Program-made: the position numbers and the translations under genes
Assembly: GCA_030431755.1 (NCBI GenBank)
Contig: JAUIIK010000002.1
Span: forward strand, 1 to 64,000
Direction: 5' to 3'
DNA length: 64,000 bases
DNA from: Chloroflexia bacterium
Lineage (GTDB): Bacteria > Chloroflexota > Chloroflexia > Thermomicrobiales > CFX8
The notes under the pieces: generated by a model
The model's database searches: none
What the model was told of the DNA's origin: nothing
What the model saw: only the letters and a program-made list of their open reading frames with translations
Shown: positions 49,358 through 58,994 of the stretch, piece after piece
How positions within the stretch are numbered: the first letter of the stretch is position 1
Layout of the letters: each line of letters opens with the position of its first letter

Positions 49358-49771
49358 CTACCCTTCTATCGGTGGGGCTGCCTCGTACTCGTCGTCGGTG
49401 ACATGCTCGCCCCAGGTCACGGCGTTGCCCTCGTCGTCGACCTGCTGGAGCGCCAGGTGGGTCATGAAGCGCGTGGGCGCAGCGCCGTGCCAGTGGTTCT
49501 CGCCCGGCTCGAAGAAGACACGGTCGCCCGGACGGATGACCTCGATCGATCCGCCCTGACGCTGACACAGGCCAACACCTTCGGTCACATAGATGGTCTG
49601 ACCGTTCGGATGCGTGTGCCAGGCGGTGCGCGCGCCGGGCGTGAAGTGGACTCTGGCTGCGCTTAGCTGGAACGATCCCTCCGGCGCGGCGACCGAATCG
49701 ATGAAGACGGTGCCGGTGAACCAGTCGGCTGGGCCTGTCGCCGTCGCAAGGTTGTTTCGGGTGATCTGCAT
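49358..49771 (-). CDS. cupin-domain protein
   Basis: VHFTPGARTAWHTHPNGQTIYVTEGVGLCQRQGGSIEVIRPGDRVFFEPGENHWHGAAP. Confidence 0.9.
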   Translation of the reverse strand: MQITRNNLATATGPADWFTGTVFIDSVAAPEGSFQLSAARVHFTPGARTAWHTHPNGQTIYVTEGVGLCQRQGGSIEVIRPGDRVFFEPGENHWHGAAPTRFMTHLALQQVDDEGNAVTWGEHVTDDEYEAAPPIEG

Positions 49772-50074
49772 GGTTGTTCTCCCTGTCTCCTGGAATTCCT
49801 CTATGGATCAATCCGGGCCGCCGCTCAAGTGGCATGCCAGGCTGCATCTGGACATCGGAGCGTAGTGGCCGGCAACTGCCCCATTCTATAACCCAACCCG
49901 CTCCAGCCGGAGCTGCCAAGCGCGCGCCTCTCATGAACCGTCTTGGAAGGCAACGGCCTGTTTTCTTACACATGACTCACAGTTAGCCTCTGAAGTGCTG
50001 TGAGCGATCCTGTGGCGAAACTGTCTGGATTCGGCGCGGTGACAGGCCCACAGTGGGTACCAGCATCGGTGCAT

Positions 50075-50101
50075 CGCCGGGCCGAAGCGGTCGGCCCGGC
50101 G
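50075..50101 (+). promoter_or_regulatory. strong hairpin in the leader of the RTX-type gene
   Basis: CGCCGGGCCGA-agcgg-TCGGCCCGGCG, 11-bp stem ending 29 nt before the ATG. Confidence 0.5.
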
Positions 50102-50130
50102 CAACCTGACATGGATGGAAGGAAAGAACG

Positions 50131-51288
50131 ATGCGACGGTACTTCTCACTGCGGCGGCGGCTCATTGCGAGCCTGCTTGTTCTCGGGCTGGTAGCGAGCG
50201 GCGTCATGGCAGCGCCCGTCGGGGCCGTGACCTACTACTGCAACGGCGAGCTAGCGACGATCGTCGGGGACAACAACGACAACGTGATCTATGGCCTGGC
50301 CTACGATCGTGATGTGATCGTCGCGCTCGGTGGCAACGACGAGATCTACGCGCAGGGTGGCGACGATGTCGTCTGTGCCGGCGATGGCGACGACATTGTC
50401 TACGGCGGCGATGGGGATGACCTCATCTTCGGTGTCGACGGCAATGATCAGCTCTACGGCGATTCCGGCGTTGAAGGCGTGAATGGCAACGACACGATCT
50501 ACGGCGGACGCGGCGATGACTTCATCGACGGCCAGTTTGATGATGACACCCTCTACGGCAATCTGGGCAATGACGTGATCGTCGGCGGTGACGGCGACGA
50601 CGCGCTCTTCGGCGGCCAGGACGACGATGTCCTCAGTGGCGACGCCGGCAACGACACGCTGAACGGGGCTGCCGGCGCGGACACGCTCAACGGCGGCCCA
50701 AACAACGACGAGCTCAATGGTGGCGCTGACGACGACACGCTCAACGGTGACGACGGCGACGATACCTTGCTCGGGGACGCCGGCAACGACACGCTCAACG
50801 GTGGCGCTGGCGACGATGCGCTTATCGGCGGCGACGGCTTCGGCGTCGATAGCGGCAACGACACCATCAACGGCGGTAGTGGTAGCGACGTCGCTTTCGC
50901 CGAAGACGGCAACGATATAGTCAATGGCGACGACGGCGTCGACTACCTCTATGCCGGGCCGGGCGCTGATACGGTCAATGGCGGCGCCGGTGACGATGTG
51001 CTCTTTGGCGAGGATGGCGACGACACGATGCACGGCAACGCCGGCGCGGACACGCTCTACGCCGGGCCCGGCAACAACCATCTCTTCGGCGACGGTCAGG
51101 CCGACATCCTCTACGGTGACTGGGGCGATGACATCCTCGAAGGCGGCGCAGGCGCGGACGAGCTCTACGGCTACGCTGGTGATGACACGCTCTATGGCAA
51201 CGGCGGCGCGGACCTGCTCGACGGCGGGCTGGACACTGACGCCTGCTTCGGCGGAGGCGGCGTAAACTCCTTCGTCTCTTGCCCGTAA
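50131..51288 (+). CDS. secreted RTX/hemolysin-type calcium-binding repeat protein
   Basis: Signal peptide, then many GGxGxDxLxG nonapeptides, C-terminal [12 protein letters not shown]. Confidence 0.88.
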   Translation: MRRYFSLRRRLIASLLVLGLVASGVMAAPVGAVTYYCNGELATIVGDNNDNVIYGLAYDRDVIVALGGNDEIYAQGGDDVVCAGDGDDIVYGGDGDDLIFGVDGNDQLYGDSGVEGVNGNDTIYGGRGDDFIDGQFDDDTLYGNLGNDVIVGGDGDDALFGGQDDDVLSGDAGNDTLNGAAGADTLNGGPNNDELNGGADDDTLNGDDGDDTLLGDAGNDTLNGGAGDDALIGGDGFGVDSGNDTINGGSGSDVAFAEDGNDIVNGDDGVDYLYAGPGADTVNGGAGDDVLFGEDGDDTMHGNAGADTLYAGPGNNHLFGDGQADILYGDWGDDILEGGAGADELYGYAGDDTLYGNGGADLLDGGLDTDACFGGGGVNSFVSCP

Positions 51289-51393
51289 CGCAACCGATCT
51301 CATGGCGGCCGGCACACCAGCCGGCCGCCGTTTGCGTGTGCAATGACTTCGACGCAGTACACTGGCGGTGGACCCAAACGAGACGGAGCGGGC

Positions 51394-52917
51394 ATGGATA
51401 CGCCAGCTAGCCGCGACGAGACAACAGGAGCGCAGGCGCGACGCTTGCGACAGAGGCTGCTGGCCGATCTCAAACACGACGTTGCCCGGCCCACCTACGA
51501 CCGCGCTCGACTGCACCCCGCGATTGTCCACATCGGCGTCGGCGGCTTCCACCGGGCCCATCAGGCCGTCTATCTGGATGATCTCGCCGAGCAGAGTATC
51601 AGCCTCGACTGGGGCGAGCAGGGTATTGGCCTACTGCCGCAGGATCGCCGGATGGCGGACGCGCTGCTGCCACAGGACTGCCTCTACACCGTCGTCGAGC
51701 GCGAAGGGGATGGCGACTCGGCCAGAGTCATCGGGGCGCTCACGGACTATGTCTTCGCGCCGGATCAGCCCGAACGGGCGCTGGATCTGCTGGCGAGCCC
51801 GGAGACGCGCATCGTCAGCCTCACCATCACCGAGGGCGGCTACCTGCTCGATGACACGACCGGGGAGTTCGACGCCGACTACCCCACGCTTCGCGCCGAT
51901 CTGGAGAACCCCGGCTCACCGCAGACGGTTTTCGGCTATCTTTGCGCGGCACTGGCGCGCAGGAGAGCTGCCGGGACAGCGCCTTTCACCGTCCTCTCCT
52001 GCGACAACCTCCAGGGCAACGGCGATGCGGCGCGACGTGCTCTGACCTCCTTCGCCCGGCTGCGGGACGCCGAGTTCGCGGACTGGATCGAGTCGGAGGT
52101 CGCCTTCCCGAACAGCATGGTCGACCGCATTACGCCGCAGACGACGGACGACGACCGCAGGCTCGTCGCGGCGTCGTTCGGCATCGTCGACACCTGGCCG
52201 GTGGTGACCGAGCCGTTCAGGCAGTGGGTCCTTGAGGACCGCTTCAGCAATGGTCGTCCGCCGCTCGAAGCTGTTGGCGTCCAGCTTGTGCCGGACGTCG
52301 CGCCCTACGAGACGATGAAGCTGCGCCTGCTCAACGGCAGCCACCAGGCGCTGGCCTACCTCGGCCTGCTGGCTGGCTACGAGTATGTCCACGAGGCGCT
52401 GGCTGACGACGTCATCCAGGGCTTCCTCGTTCGCCTGATGGAGGACGAGGTAGGTCCGTTGCTCTCGCCCGTTCCGGGCATCGACTTGACGCAGTACCAG
52501 TCAACCTTGATCGAGCGCTTCTCCAACCCGGCGATCGCCGACACCCTGGCACGCCTTGCGACCGATGGCTCCGACCGTATGCCGAAGTTCGTCCTGCCCT
52601 CGCTGACGGAGGCGCTCGACCAGAACCGGCCGACGCCACTACTGACGCTCGCCGTGGCTGCGCACATCCGCTGCCTCCAGGGCGCTGATGATGCCGGACG
52701 ACCTATTGTGATCGACGATAGCCGGGGGCTGACGCTCCAGCGCATCGCCCGTGAGAGTGGCACGGATCCCCGGCCATTGCTGGCAGTCCGAGAGGTGTTC
52801 GGGGATCTCGGGGCGCGCGAGGACTGGCGCTCCGACCTGGCGCGTGTGCTGAGAAAACTCGATGATAATGGTGTTCGGCAGACAATCACCGCCCGACTTA
52901 GCCGCGGCAACAATTAA
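51394..52917 (+). CDS. mannitol dehydrogenase family protein
   Basis: IVHIGVGGFHRAHQAVYLDDLAEQ...VSLTITEGGY...FPNSMVDRITPQTTDDD. Confidence 0.92.
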   Translation: MDTPASRDETTGAQARRLRQRLLADLKHDVARPTYDRARLHPAIVHIGVGGFHRAHQAVYLDDLAEQSISLDWGEQGIGLLPQDRRMADALLPQDCLYTVVEREGDGDSARVIGALTDYVFAPDQPERALDLLASPETRIVSLTITEGGYLLDDTTGEFDADYPTLRADLENPGSPQTVFGYLCAALARRRAAGTAPFTVLSCDNLQGNGDAARRALTSFARLRDAEFADWIESEVAFPNSMVDRITPQTTDDDRRLVAASFGIVDTWPVVTEPFRQWVLEDRFSNGRPPLEAVGVQLVPDVAPYETMKLRLLNGSHQALAYLGLLAGYEYVHEALADDVIQGFLVRLMEDEVGPLLSPVPGIDLTQYQSTLIERFSNPAIADTLARLATDGSDRMPKFVLPSLTEALDQNRPTPLLTLAVAAHIRCLQGADDAGRPIVIDDSRGLTLQRIARESGTDPRPLLAVREVFGDLGAREDWRSDLARVLRKLDDNGVRQTITARLSRGNN

Positions 52918-52943
52918 GTTTGTAACCAGAAGGATGGCCTGAG

Positions 52944-53435
52944 ATGGCACGCAAACACATGCCGGTCGAACAGCTCCTGGCGCTCCTCGCCGAAACACCG
53001 CCCAGCATCGCTGCGGTGACCACAGGAATCGACGCCGAAGCGTTGCGCGCGGCCCCGGAACCCGGCGAATGGTCTGCCAACGAGGTGCTAGCCCATCTGC
53101 GCGCCTGCGCCGATGTCTGGGGCGACTGCATCGCAACGATCCTGGCGGAAGACCACCCAACCATCCAGGCGCTCAACCCCAAGCGCTGGATCAAGAGCAC
53201 CGACTATCCCGAACTGGAGTTCCGCCCCTCGCTGGATGCTTTCACCGCGCACCGTGACGGGCTCCTGGCGCTCCTCGAACCGTTGGCGCCGGCAGATTGG
53301 GAACGCACTGCGACGGTGACTGGCGCGGGCAGCCCACTCGAACGCACGCTGCACTCCTTCGCCGACCGTCTAGCCCGCCACGAGCGCTCCCACATCAAAC
53401 AGATTGAGCGCACCGTTGCCGCAGTGTCCGCCTGA
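52944..53435 (+). CDS. DinB superfamily protein
   Basis: PGEWSANEVLAHLRACADVWGDCI...DRLARHERSHIKQIERTV. Confidence 0.82.
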   Translation: MARKHMPVEQLLALLAETPPSIAAVTTGIDAEALRAAPEPGEWSANEVLAHLRACADVWGDCIATILAEDHPTIQALNPKRWIKSTDYPELEFRPSLDAFTAHRDGLLALLEPLAPADWERTATVTGAGSPLERTLHSFADRLARHERSHIKQIERTVAAVSA

Positions 53436-53622
53436 CCGAGACAGGCCGTGGGATGGCGTTTAGCGCCAAGCCCCATGCAATTGGGTTGACAGGTGGTGTT
53501 CAGCGTCCTCCGTCTGCGCATGATGCTCCTCCGCCGAGCGAAGACGTATGCACTTGTCTCATCTAGCACAGGGGGGAGCCGTCGGAGAGGGCGACTTGTC
53601 CTGTCCAGACGCCCATACGGGT

Positions 53623-53788
53623 GTCCTTCTGAGCGCTGCGAAGAACCCAACTCGCCCCTGGCCAGGACAACACGGTGCTTCGATGCTCAAATGCACGGTT
53701 CCTGCCTGGGAGACTTGACGTATGGCCATCGCCACCGTCGAGTTCCAGTCGCGAGATGAGTCGGGTTCTTCGCTCCGCTCTGAATGAC
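53623..53788. repeat. MITE-like inverted-repeat element
   Basis: GTCCTTCTGAGCGCTGCGAAGAACCC (53623-53648) and inverted GGGTTCTTCGCTCCGCTCTGAATGAC (53763-53788). Confidence 0.65.
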
Positions 53789-53937
53789 GCGCGGTGGCGT
53801 CTTTGCGGGGAAACTGGGGCGACGCGCTGCTCATCCGGCGGCACAAGTGGGCGGCGCTCCACCTGCATGAGGGAGACTGCTAGACCCGATAGCACAACGG
53901 TGCGCTACCGTGAGCGAAAAACTCGCGTACCAACATC

Positions 53938-54011
53938 ATAGGGGTGGAGTTCATCTCCGCCCGGTTTCGTCTTCGATCCCGCTGCCAGGTGGAGGTGAAC
54001 TCCATCCTTAC
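53938..54011. repeat. degenerate BIME-like paired hairpin element
   Basis: ATAGGGGTGGAGttcatCTCCGCCC ... AGGTGGAGgtgaaCTCCATCCTTAC. Confidence 0.7.
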
Positions 54012-54048
54012 GATTCGCGAGAAGCGGCCAGCTTCGATCTAGCTTGAT

Positions 54049-55194
54049 CTAGGGACTGGCGAGCACGCGGGTCTCGAAGTCGGGGAGCTTGTCCCACCAG
54101 TGGCCGTAGCGCGCGTAGACCTGCGGGTCGCGGTCGGCGAGGAAGGTTGCGAGTTGCTGAGCCTCTTCTGCAAGCGCGGCCCAGACGTCATCGGGCAGGT
54201 CATGGAAGGCTGTCGCTTCGATGCCCTGGTCGGTGGCGCGCCAGATGCCGGCGACATAGCCATCGACGAGCAACGTCGGGAGCACGTCGCCATTTCTGCG
54301 GATGACGATCTGGCGGTACTCGGGCGGGATGATCCGATCACGGACGAAGTAGGCCAGCAGGATGTTGTCCCACATCCCGAGCAGCCGGGGCGGAGCGGGT
54401 GTCTCTTCATCGAGAAGCTGTCCGCCCGGAATATCGAACAACTCCTCGCCACTCGGGCCGACCAGTTGCACGGTCTCGGCTGCAAGCCCTGCCAAAGCCT
54501 CTCGCACTCTGGTTCGCTGGACGAGCGTAAATTGAGCAATGTCGGCAACCGATGCCGGCCCGAATCCGCTGAGGTAGCGCAGGATTAGCGTTTGCAGGGA
54601 TGCGGTAGCGACCTCGGGATTGTCCAGGACTGGCACGATGCGGGGCGCGATGTAGGAGATACCTGCGCCAAACGACCAGGTTTCGCCTGTCGGAGCGCGC
54701 AGCAGCGGCGCATATTGTCGCATGCCCCACCAAGCGCCTTTAGGCGCAGCCTCACCGAGCTGTGTTTCCAGCCAGGCGCTCAGTTCCGCGGCGCTTTGCG
54801 GCGTCTCGGCTGCGGTCAAGAGCGCCGGAACGAGGGTGGCGGCATCCTCCTCAGACAGGCCGCTTGCCTTGAAACGGCGATCGCGGAGCCGTGCGGCAAG
54901 GATGGTTGGCTCGGTTGCCTCACGAAAGATCGGGTAGTCATCTGCAAGCGCCGCGTGGAGGGTTATCCGCATCATCGTCGCTTTGACGACGGTCAGGTTG
55001 TTGAAGGCGGCGTCGAGCTCGGCGGGATCGAAGTCGTCAATCCGGTTCCACAGCGCCAGGTAGGGCGAGGCCGGATGCTGCGCCTGGATCGCGACGACGC
55101 GGCACACGGCATCTTCCAGGCCGAGCGGCTCGCGCTGCAATAGCATCTGGCGGCCAAGCGTGGAGCGGTTGAGCTCGCGTGCGGTCATCTCCAT
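54049..55194 (-). CDS. winged-helix DNA-binding (HTH_42, AlkZ/YcaQ-like) protein
   Basis: LNRSTLGRQMLLQREPLGLEDAVCRVVAIQAQHPASPYLALWNRI; QxQ motif; RYLSGFGPASVADIAQFT. Confidence 0.82.
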   Translation of the reverse strand: MEMTARELNRSTLGRQMLLQREPLGLEDAVCRVVAIQAQHPASPYLALWNRIDDFDPAELDAAFNNLTVVKATMMRITLHAALADDYPIFREATEPTILAARLRDRRFKASGLSEEDAATLVPALLTAAETPQSAAELSAWLETQLGEAAPKGAWWGMRQYAPLLRAPTGETWSFGAGISYIAPRIVPVLDNPEVATASLQTLILRYLSGFGPASVADIAQFTLVQRTRVREALAGLAAETVQLVGPSGEELFDIPGGQLLDEETPAPPRLLGMWDNILLAYFVRDRIIPPEYRQIVIRRNGDVLPTLLVDGYVAGIWRATDQGIEATAFHDLPDDVWAALAEEAQQLATFLADRDPQVYARYGHWWDKLPDFETRVLASP

Positions 55195-55195
55195 A

Positions 55196-55750
55196 TCAGT
55201 CCGGTGGATCCTGTCCAGTGAGCCCGTCGATCGATTCGCGAATCAGGTCGGCATGACCGTTGTGCCGGGCGTACTCCTCGATCATGTTGAGCAGGACGTA
55301 GCGCAGGCTCGGCAGCCAGGTGGCATCCTCGGCGCTTCCCGTGCCCGGGAGGTCGAGCTGGTTGCTTGCCAGCGCCTCAGCGAAGCGTGACCGGGAGCGT
55401 TCGACAGCACTCTCCCAGCGTTCGTAGAGCATCTTGGGGGTATCTTCGGCAGCAGTGCGCCAGTCCCATGCGCGGTCATGCTCCCAGTCGACGCCATTCC
55501 ACGGAGCTAGCTGCTTCTGACCGAGCAACCACTCGGTCGACATATCGTCCTCGAAGCGGGCGAGGTGCTTGAGTAAGCCGCCGATGCTCATCGACGAGGG
55601 GGCAAGCGTAGCCTGGAGCCCGGCGTCGTCGAGCCCTCCAGATTTCCAGGCGAAGGTCGCGCGTTGACGTTCCAGAAAGCCGAGCAAGGTCGCCGCTTCA
55701 TTGCCTGCGACCGGCAGCTCCGGTCTGGCTGGCTTGCTCCGTCCGCTCAC
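55196..55750 (-). CDS. DinB superfamily protein (DUF664-like)
   Basis: FLERQRATFAWKSGGLDDAGLQATLAPSSMSIGGLLKHLARFEDDMS...MIEEYARHNGHADLIRESIDG. Confidence 0.85.
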   Translation of the reverse strand: MSGRSKPARPELPVAGNEAATLLGFLERQRATFAWKSGGLDDAGLQATLAPSSMSIGGLLKHLARFEDDMSTEWLLGQKQLAPWNGVDWEHDRAWDWRTAAEDTPKMLYERWESAVERSRSRFAEALASNQLDLPGTGSAEDATWLPSLRYVLLNMIEEYARHNGHADLIRESIDGLTGQDPPD

Positions 55751-56241
55751 CGCGTCTCCAGCCAGGCCCGAATCGAAGGCTCGTGCTCGTCGTGGAGATG
55801 GTCGAAGAAGTCCGCTTCGATGAGCGCCTTGCCGCCCATCTCCGCATATGTGCCAGGTGTCAGCAGATGCTCATCCGGCATCGTCGCGATCAGCTCGGCG
55901 AAGCGCTCATACCAGCTATCGGCATCGGCGAGCACCGCGCTTAGTGGCCGGTCGCGGTGTTGCTCGCGAATCCAGGCATTGAGCGCTTCCCAGTTCTCTT
56001 CGTCATCGTCGTCGCCGAGCTCCTCAGGCCAGGGCGCTGGCGGTTTTCGGTCAGGCCCGGCAGCCATCCGCGCAAGCATCCGATCCTGCCAGAAGGTCAC
56101 GTGGGCGGCGAGGTCCTTGAAGGTCCAGTCACCCATCGGGCCCGGTTCGTCCATGCGCTCTTCGCCAACCTCAGCCAGCAGCGCGTGCCAGGCCGCGCGC
56201 TCCTCTTCGATCTGCTGCAACAGCTCAGCGCGAGTTCTCAT
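55747..56241 (-). CDS. ClbS/DfsB-like four-helix bundle protein
   Basis: MGDWTFKDLAAHVTFWQDRMLARM...DHLHDEHEPSIRAWL; overlaps next gene. Confidence 0.8.
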   Translation of the reverse strand: MRTRAELLQQIEEERAAWHALLAEVGEERMDEPGPMGDWTFKDLAAHVTFWQDRMLARMAAGPDRKPPAPWPEELGDDDDEENWEALNAWIREQHRDRPLSAVLADADSWYERFAELIATMPDEHLLTPGTYAEMGGKALIEADFFDHLHDEHEPSIRAWLETR

Positions 56242-56281
56242 GTTCCGTGCCTTTCGCTTTCCACTCGGCGCACTTGCCGGT

Positions 56282-56764
56282 TCATACAGTCCGGACGCTC
56301 AACTCCCAGAGGGCGTGGTCGACCTCCGGGATGTCGGGAACATCGAGGCGGGTGAGGATGTGGATGACTTCGCTGCGGTGCTCGGCGTTGTGGAGGACGA
56401 CGTGGATTGCCATCGCGCCTACGGTCATGCTGCCGCCGAAGTGATCGACGAAGGTGTCGTCCAGACCGCCCTCGTCGCGCTTCTGGCGCACCAACGCCGC
56501 GAACTTCTCGTGCGCGGCCGCGTGGCGCTCGGTCAGGACGGCGATTGATTGTTTGTCGCGCGCGATGCCGTCGGTCGCCTGGCCGGCCGCGAGCCTGGTC
56601 CAGAATTCGATATTAAAGAAGGTGTGGTCGTAGGTGGCGCGCAAGGTGCGGTGGCCGATGTCGAACTCCTGGTCGAGCTGCGCATCGGACAGCCCATTGC
56701 TCGTCTCCAGCAGCTGTAGCGTCGCCCAGCGGTCGTGCTCCAGCAGGCGGTCGAGTAGGTCCAT
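56282..56764 (-). CDS. DinB superfamily protein
   Basis: LLEHDRWATLQLLETSNGLSDAQLDQEFDIGHRTLRATYDHTFFNIEFW...IHVVLHNAEHRSEVIHIL. Confidence 0.82.
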   Translation of the reverse strand: MDLLDRLLEHDRWATLQLLETSNGLSDAQLDQEFDIGHRTLRATYDHTFFNIEFWTRLAAGQATDGIARDKQSIAVLTERHAAAHEKFAALVRQKRDEGGLDDTFVDHFGGSMTVGAMAIHVVLHNAEHRSEVIHILTRLDVPDIPEVDHALWELSVRTV

Positions 56765-56878
56765 GCAGAATCTCTCTATCGGTGCTGTACGTATAGAACA
56801 CTCGTTCTGCTACAGCGTATCGTTCATGTGGAGAGTTGACAAGGGGTCACGTCCGGTTCGGCGTGTGCATTCCGGCCG

Positions 56879-58288
56879 TTAGTCGGGATCGAGGTCGTCG
56901 GCTTCGAGCAGATCCCAGGCGGCCCTCCGGCCCAGCTCGGTTTGCCCGGCTATGTGGTAGCTGTAGCGCAGCAACCAGAGGACGACCGCGATGACGGCGA
57001 TGGGCGCGAAGACCATGACGACCCGGTAGCCGGCCGCCGATGCGATGACGCCGAGTGCCAGCACGCTAAAGAGCGTCAAACCGTTTTCCAGCACTTCCTG
57101 CGTCCCGAAGGTCGCGCCCTGCCGGACGAGCGGAACTGCCCGGTTGATGAAGTTCATGACCGTTGCGCCGGAGATCGTCGAGCCAAAATTGAGCGGGATC
57201 GAGAGGAATGACGCTGCCAGGACTTTGTCGCTTGGCTCTGCGCCAAATGGTTCGAGCAAGCGTAGTGGGCTGAGCGGCGCGAGAATCGGCGCAAGCAGGT
57301 CGATCAGGCCGAATCCGGCCATGCTGACAGACATGATGATGATCGAGACCACTGCCAGGCGCCGCTCGCGCCAACGGTGGATCATCCGTGGCGCGCCGAG
57401 CGTCCCGAGTAGCAGGCCGAGCCCTGCCGGCGCGAAGATGAAGACCGCGTTGGCCGGATCATCTTCAAGGACCACACCGACGTAACGGGGAATCAGCGTG
57501 TTGAAGCCCTCGAAGAGCGCCACGACGGTTGCGCCCGCCAGGATCATCGTCGCGACGGCGCGGTGGCGGACGATCAGCCCGGCGGTATGGCTGAGCGACA
57601 GGGCCTGCGGCTTCCACTGGATCTCGCGTAGCGTTGCCCAGGTTGGTCGATCCTCTTCGACGGGGATGCTCAGCGCCCGGACCGCGCCGAGCGCGTAGAT
57701 CACTGCGCCGGTGTAGAGCACGACGTCAATTGACGTCGTCTTGATCAGGATCGGCGCGAGGAAGGCCGAGCCGATGCCGGACGCGACCGAGCCGACGACC
57801 GAAACGAGCGCGCTGGTCGTCGCGAGCTGGGCCGGGGTCGCAACCAGGGCCGTCGCTGCCTTCAGGCCGGGGGAGACGATCTGCATAATGAGGCTTGTCA
57901 GGAACATCAGCAACATCAATGAACCGACGGTCGTGCCGAGGTAGAGCGGCGTCACGATGCAGACGAGCGCCAGGAAGAGGTGGCCGCCGGCTACGGCGAC
58001 GCGCTTCGAGAGCGAGTCGGCTGCCGTGCCGCCCTGGAAGCCGAAGAGCAGCGCTGCCAGATAGGACGATGCGCCGACCAGGGCGATCTGGATCTGAGAC
58101 GCATCCAGCCGGGCGAGGTAGACCATCGAGCCGTAAGAGATCGTCGCCATCGCCATCTTGCTCATGGCCCGTGAACTGGCCAGGACGCGGACATCCGGGT
58201 TACGGAGCACCTCACCGTAGCCGACTGCGTCCTCCGGTGGCCGGTCTGCGGCCGTTTCAACAGGGAGGCCGGGCGGCGGTTCGGTCAT
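56879..58288 (-). CDS. MFS transporter
   Basis: 469-aa multi-TM protein with MFS features. Confidence 0.85.
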   Translation of the reverse strand: MTEPPPGLPVETAADRPPEDAVGYGEVLRNPDVRVLASSRAMSKMAMATISYGSMVYLARLDASQIQIALVGASSYLAALLFGFQGGTAADSLSKRVAVAGGHLFLALVCIVTPLYLGTTVGSLMLLMFLTSLIMQIVSPGLKAATALVATPAQLATTSALVSVVGSVASGIGSAFLAPILIKTTSIDVVLYTGAVIYALGAVRALSIPVEEDRPTWATLREIQWKPQALSLSHTAGLIVRHRAVATMILAGATVVALFEGFNTLIPRYVGVVLEDDPANAVFIFAPAGLGLLLGTLGAPRMIHRWRERRLAVVSIIIMSVSMAGFGLIDLLAPILAPLSPLRLLEPFGAEPSDKVLAASFLSIPLNFGSTISGATVMNFINRAVPLVRQGATFGTQEVLENGLTLFSVLALGVIASAAGYRVVMVFAPIAVIAVVLWLLRYSYHIAGQTELGRRAAWDLLEADDLDPD

Positions 58289-58426
58289 CGGACCCTTTCA
58301 GCAGTCACATGACGCGGTGCGTGTCGTCTGAGATCGCGTCAATTGGAGCTTCCGGTTTCGGCTGGGTCGATGGATTCTAGTATGGGCGCGTCCGAACCCG
58401 GTCACTCGTCAACATTGTGCGCTCTT

Positions 58427-58777
58427 CTACGCCGGGCGCTGGTCTCCACCGGGCGTGGCGGGCAATGCGTCTGGCGCCTGGCGCGCCCGGTCTTCGTCGA
58501 ACGCGAGCTTGGCGACCCAGAAGCCGAGACCGGGCACGAAGAGCGCGAGGATGTCGATGATGATCGTCTGCAGGCTGAAGCGATAACGCACCAGGCAGGC
58601 GACGAAGAGCAGCACGTAGATGATGACCAGAAAGCCGTGGATGCTGCCGAAGAGGCTGATCGCGCCGTCGCCCCAGGACGTTTCGACGACATAGGTGAAG
58701 AACATGCTGATCAGCAGCAAGATCCAGGATATTGACTCCAGGATTGCCATCCAGGCGAATCCTCGCAACAGTGACAC
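58427..58777 (-). CDS. DUF3817-family membrane protein
   Basis: SLLRGFAWMAILESISWILLLISMFFTYVVETSWGDGAISLFGSIHGFLVIIYVLLF; GTG start proposed. Confidence 0.75.
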   Translation of the reverse strand: MSLLRGFAWMAILESISWILLLISMFFTYVVETSWGDGAISLFGSIHGFLVIIYVLLFVACLVRYRFSLQTIIIDILALFVPGLGFWVAKLAFDEDRARQAPDALPATPGGDQRPA

Positions 58778-58994
58778 GTTGGGCGTTCCTTCCAGCGAAG
58801 CCGGCGCACAATCGCAAACCCAGTCAATTGACGAGTCTACGGACCAGCATGTGGGCTGTCTATGGCTCGTGGTGAACCGCGCTGTGACCGAACGGTCCGC
58901 GTTAGTTGCCGCAGTGCCTGTGGCTCGTGTTCGGTGACACATGAATTAGTCAACAATCTGCGGCTTCCCGGACGACTCATCAAGCATCAACCTT

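Noticed and set aside
50131-51288. Tandem repeats at DNA level considered as a CRISPR-like array
   Set aside because: Repeats are 27-nt codon-periodic RTX nonapeptides, not direct repeats with unique spacers
50251-51561. 436-aa minus-strand ORF over the RTX-type gene
   Set aside because: Antisense reading of glycine/aspartate repeats gives a VVA/IVA-rich repeat with no independent support
57720-57739. 20-bp perfect palindrome ACGACGTCAATTGACGTCGT inside the MFS gene
   Set aside because: Lies in coding sequence; one such palindrome is only mildly unlikely by chance in 64 kb and no related copy was seen
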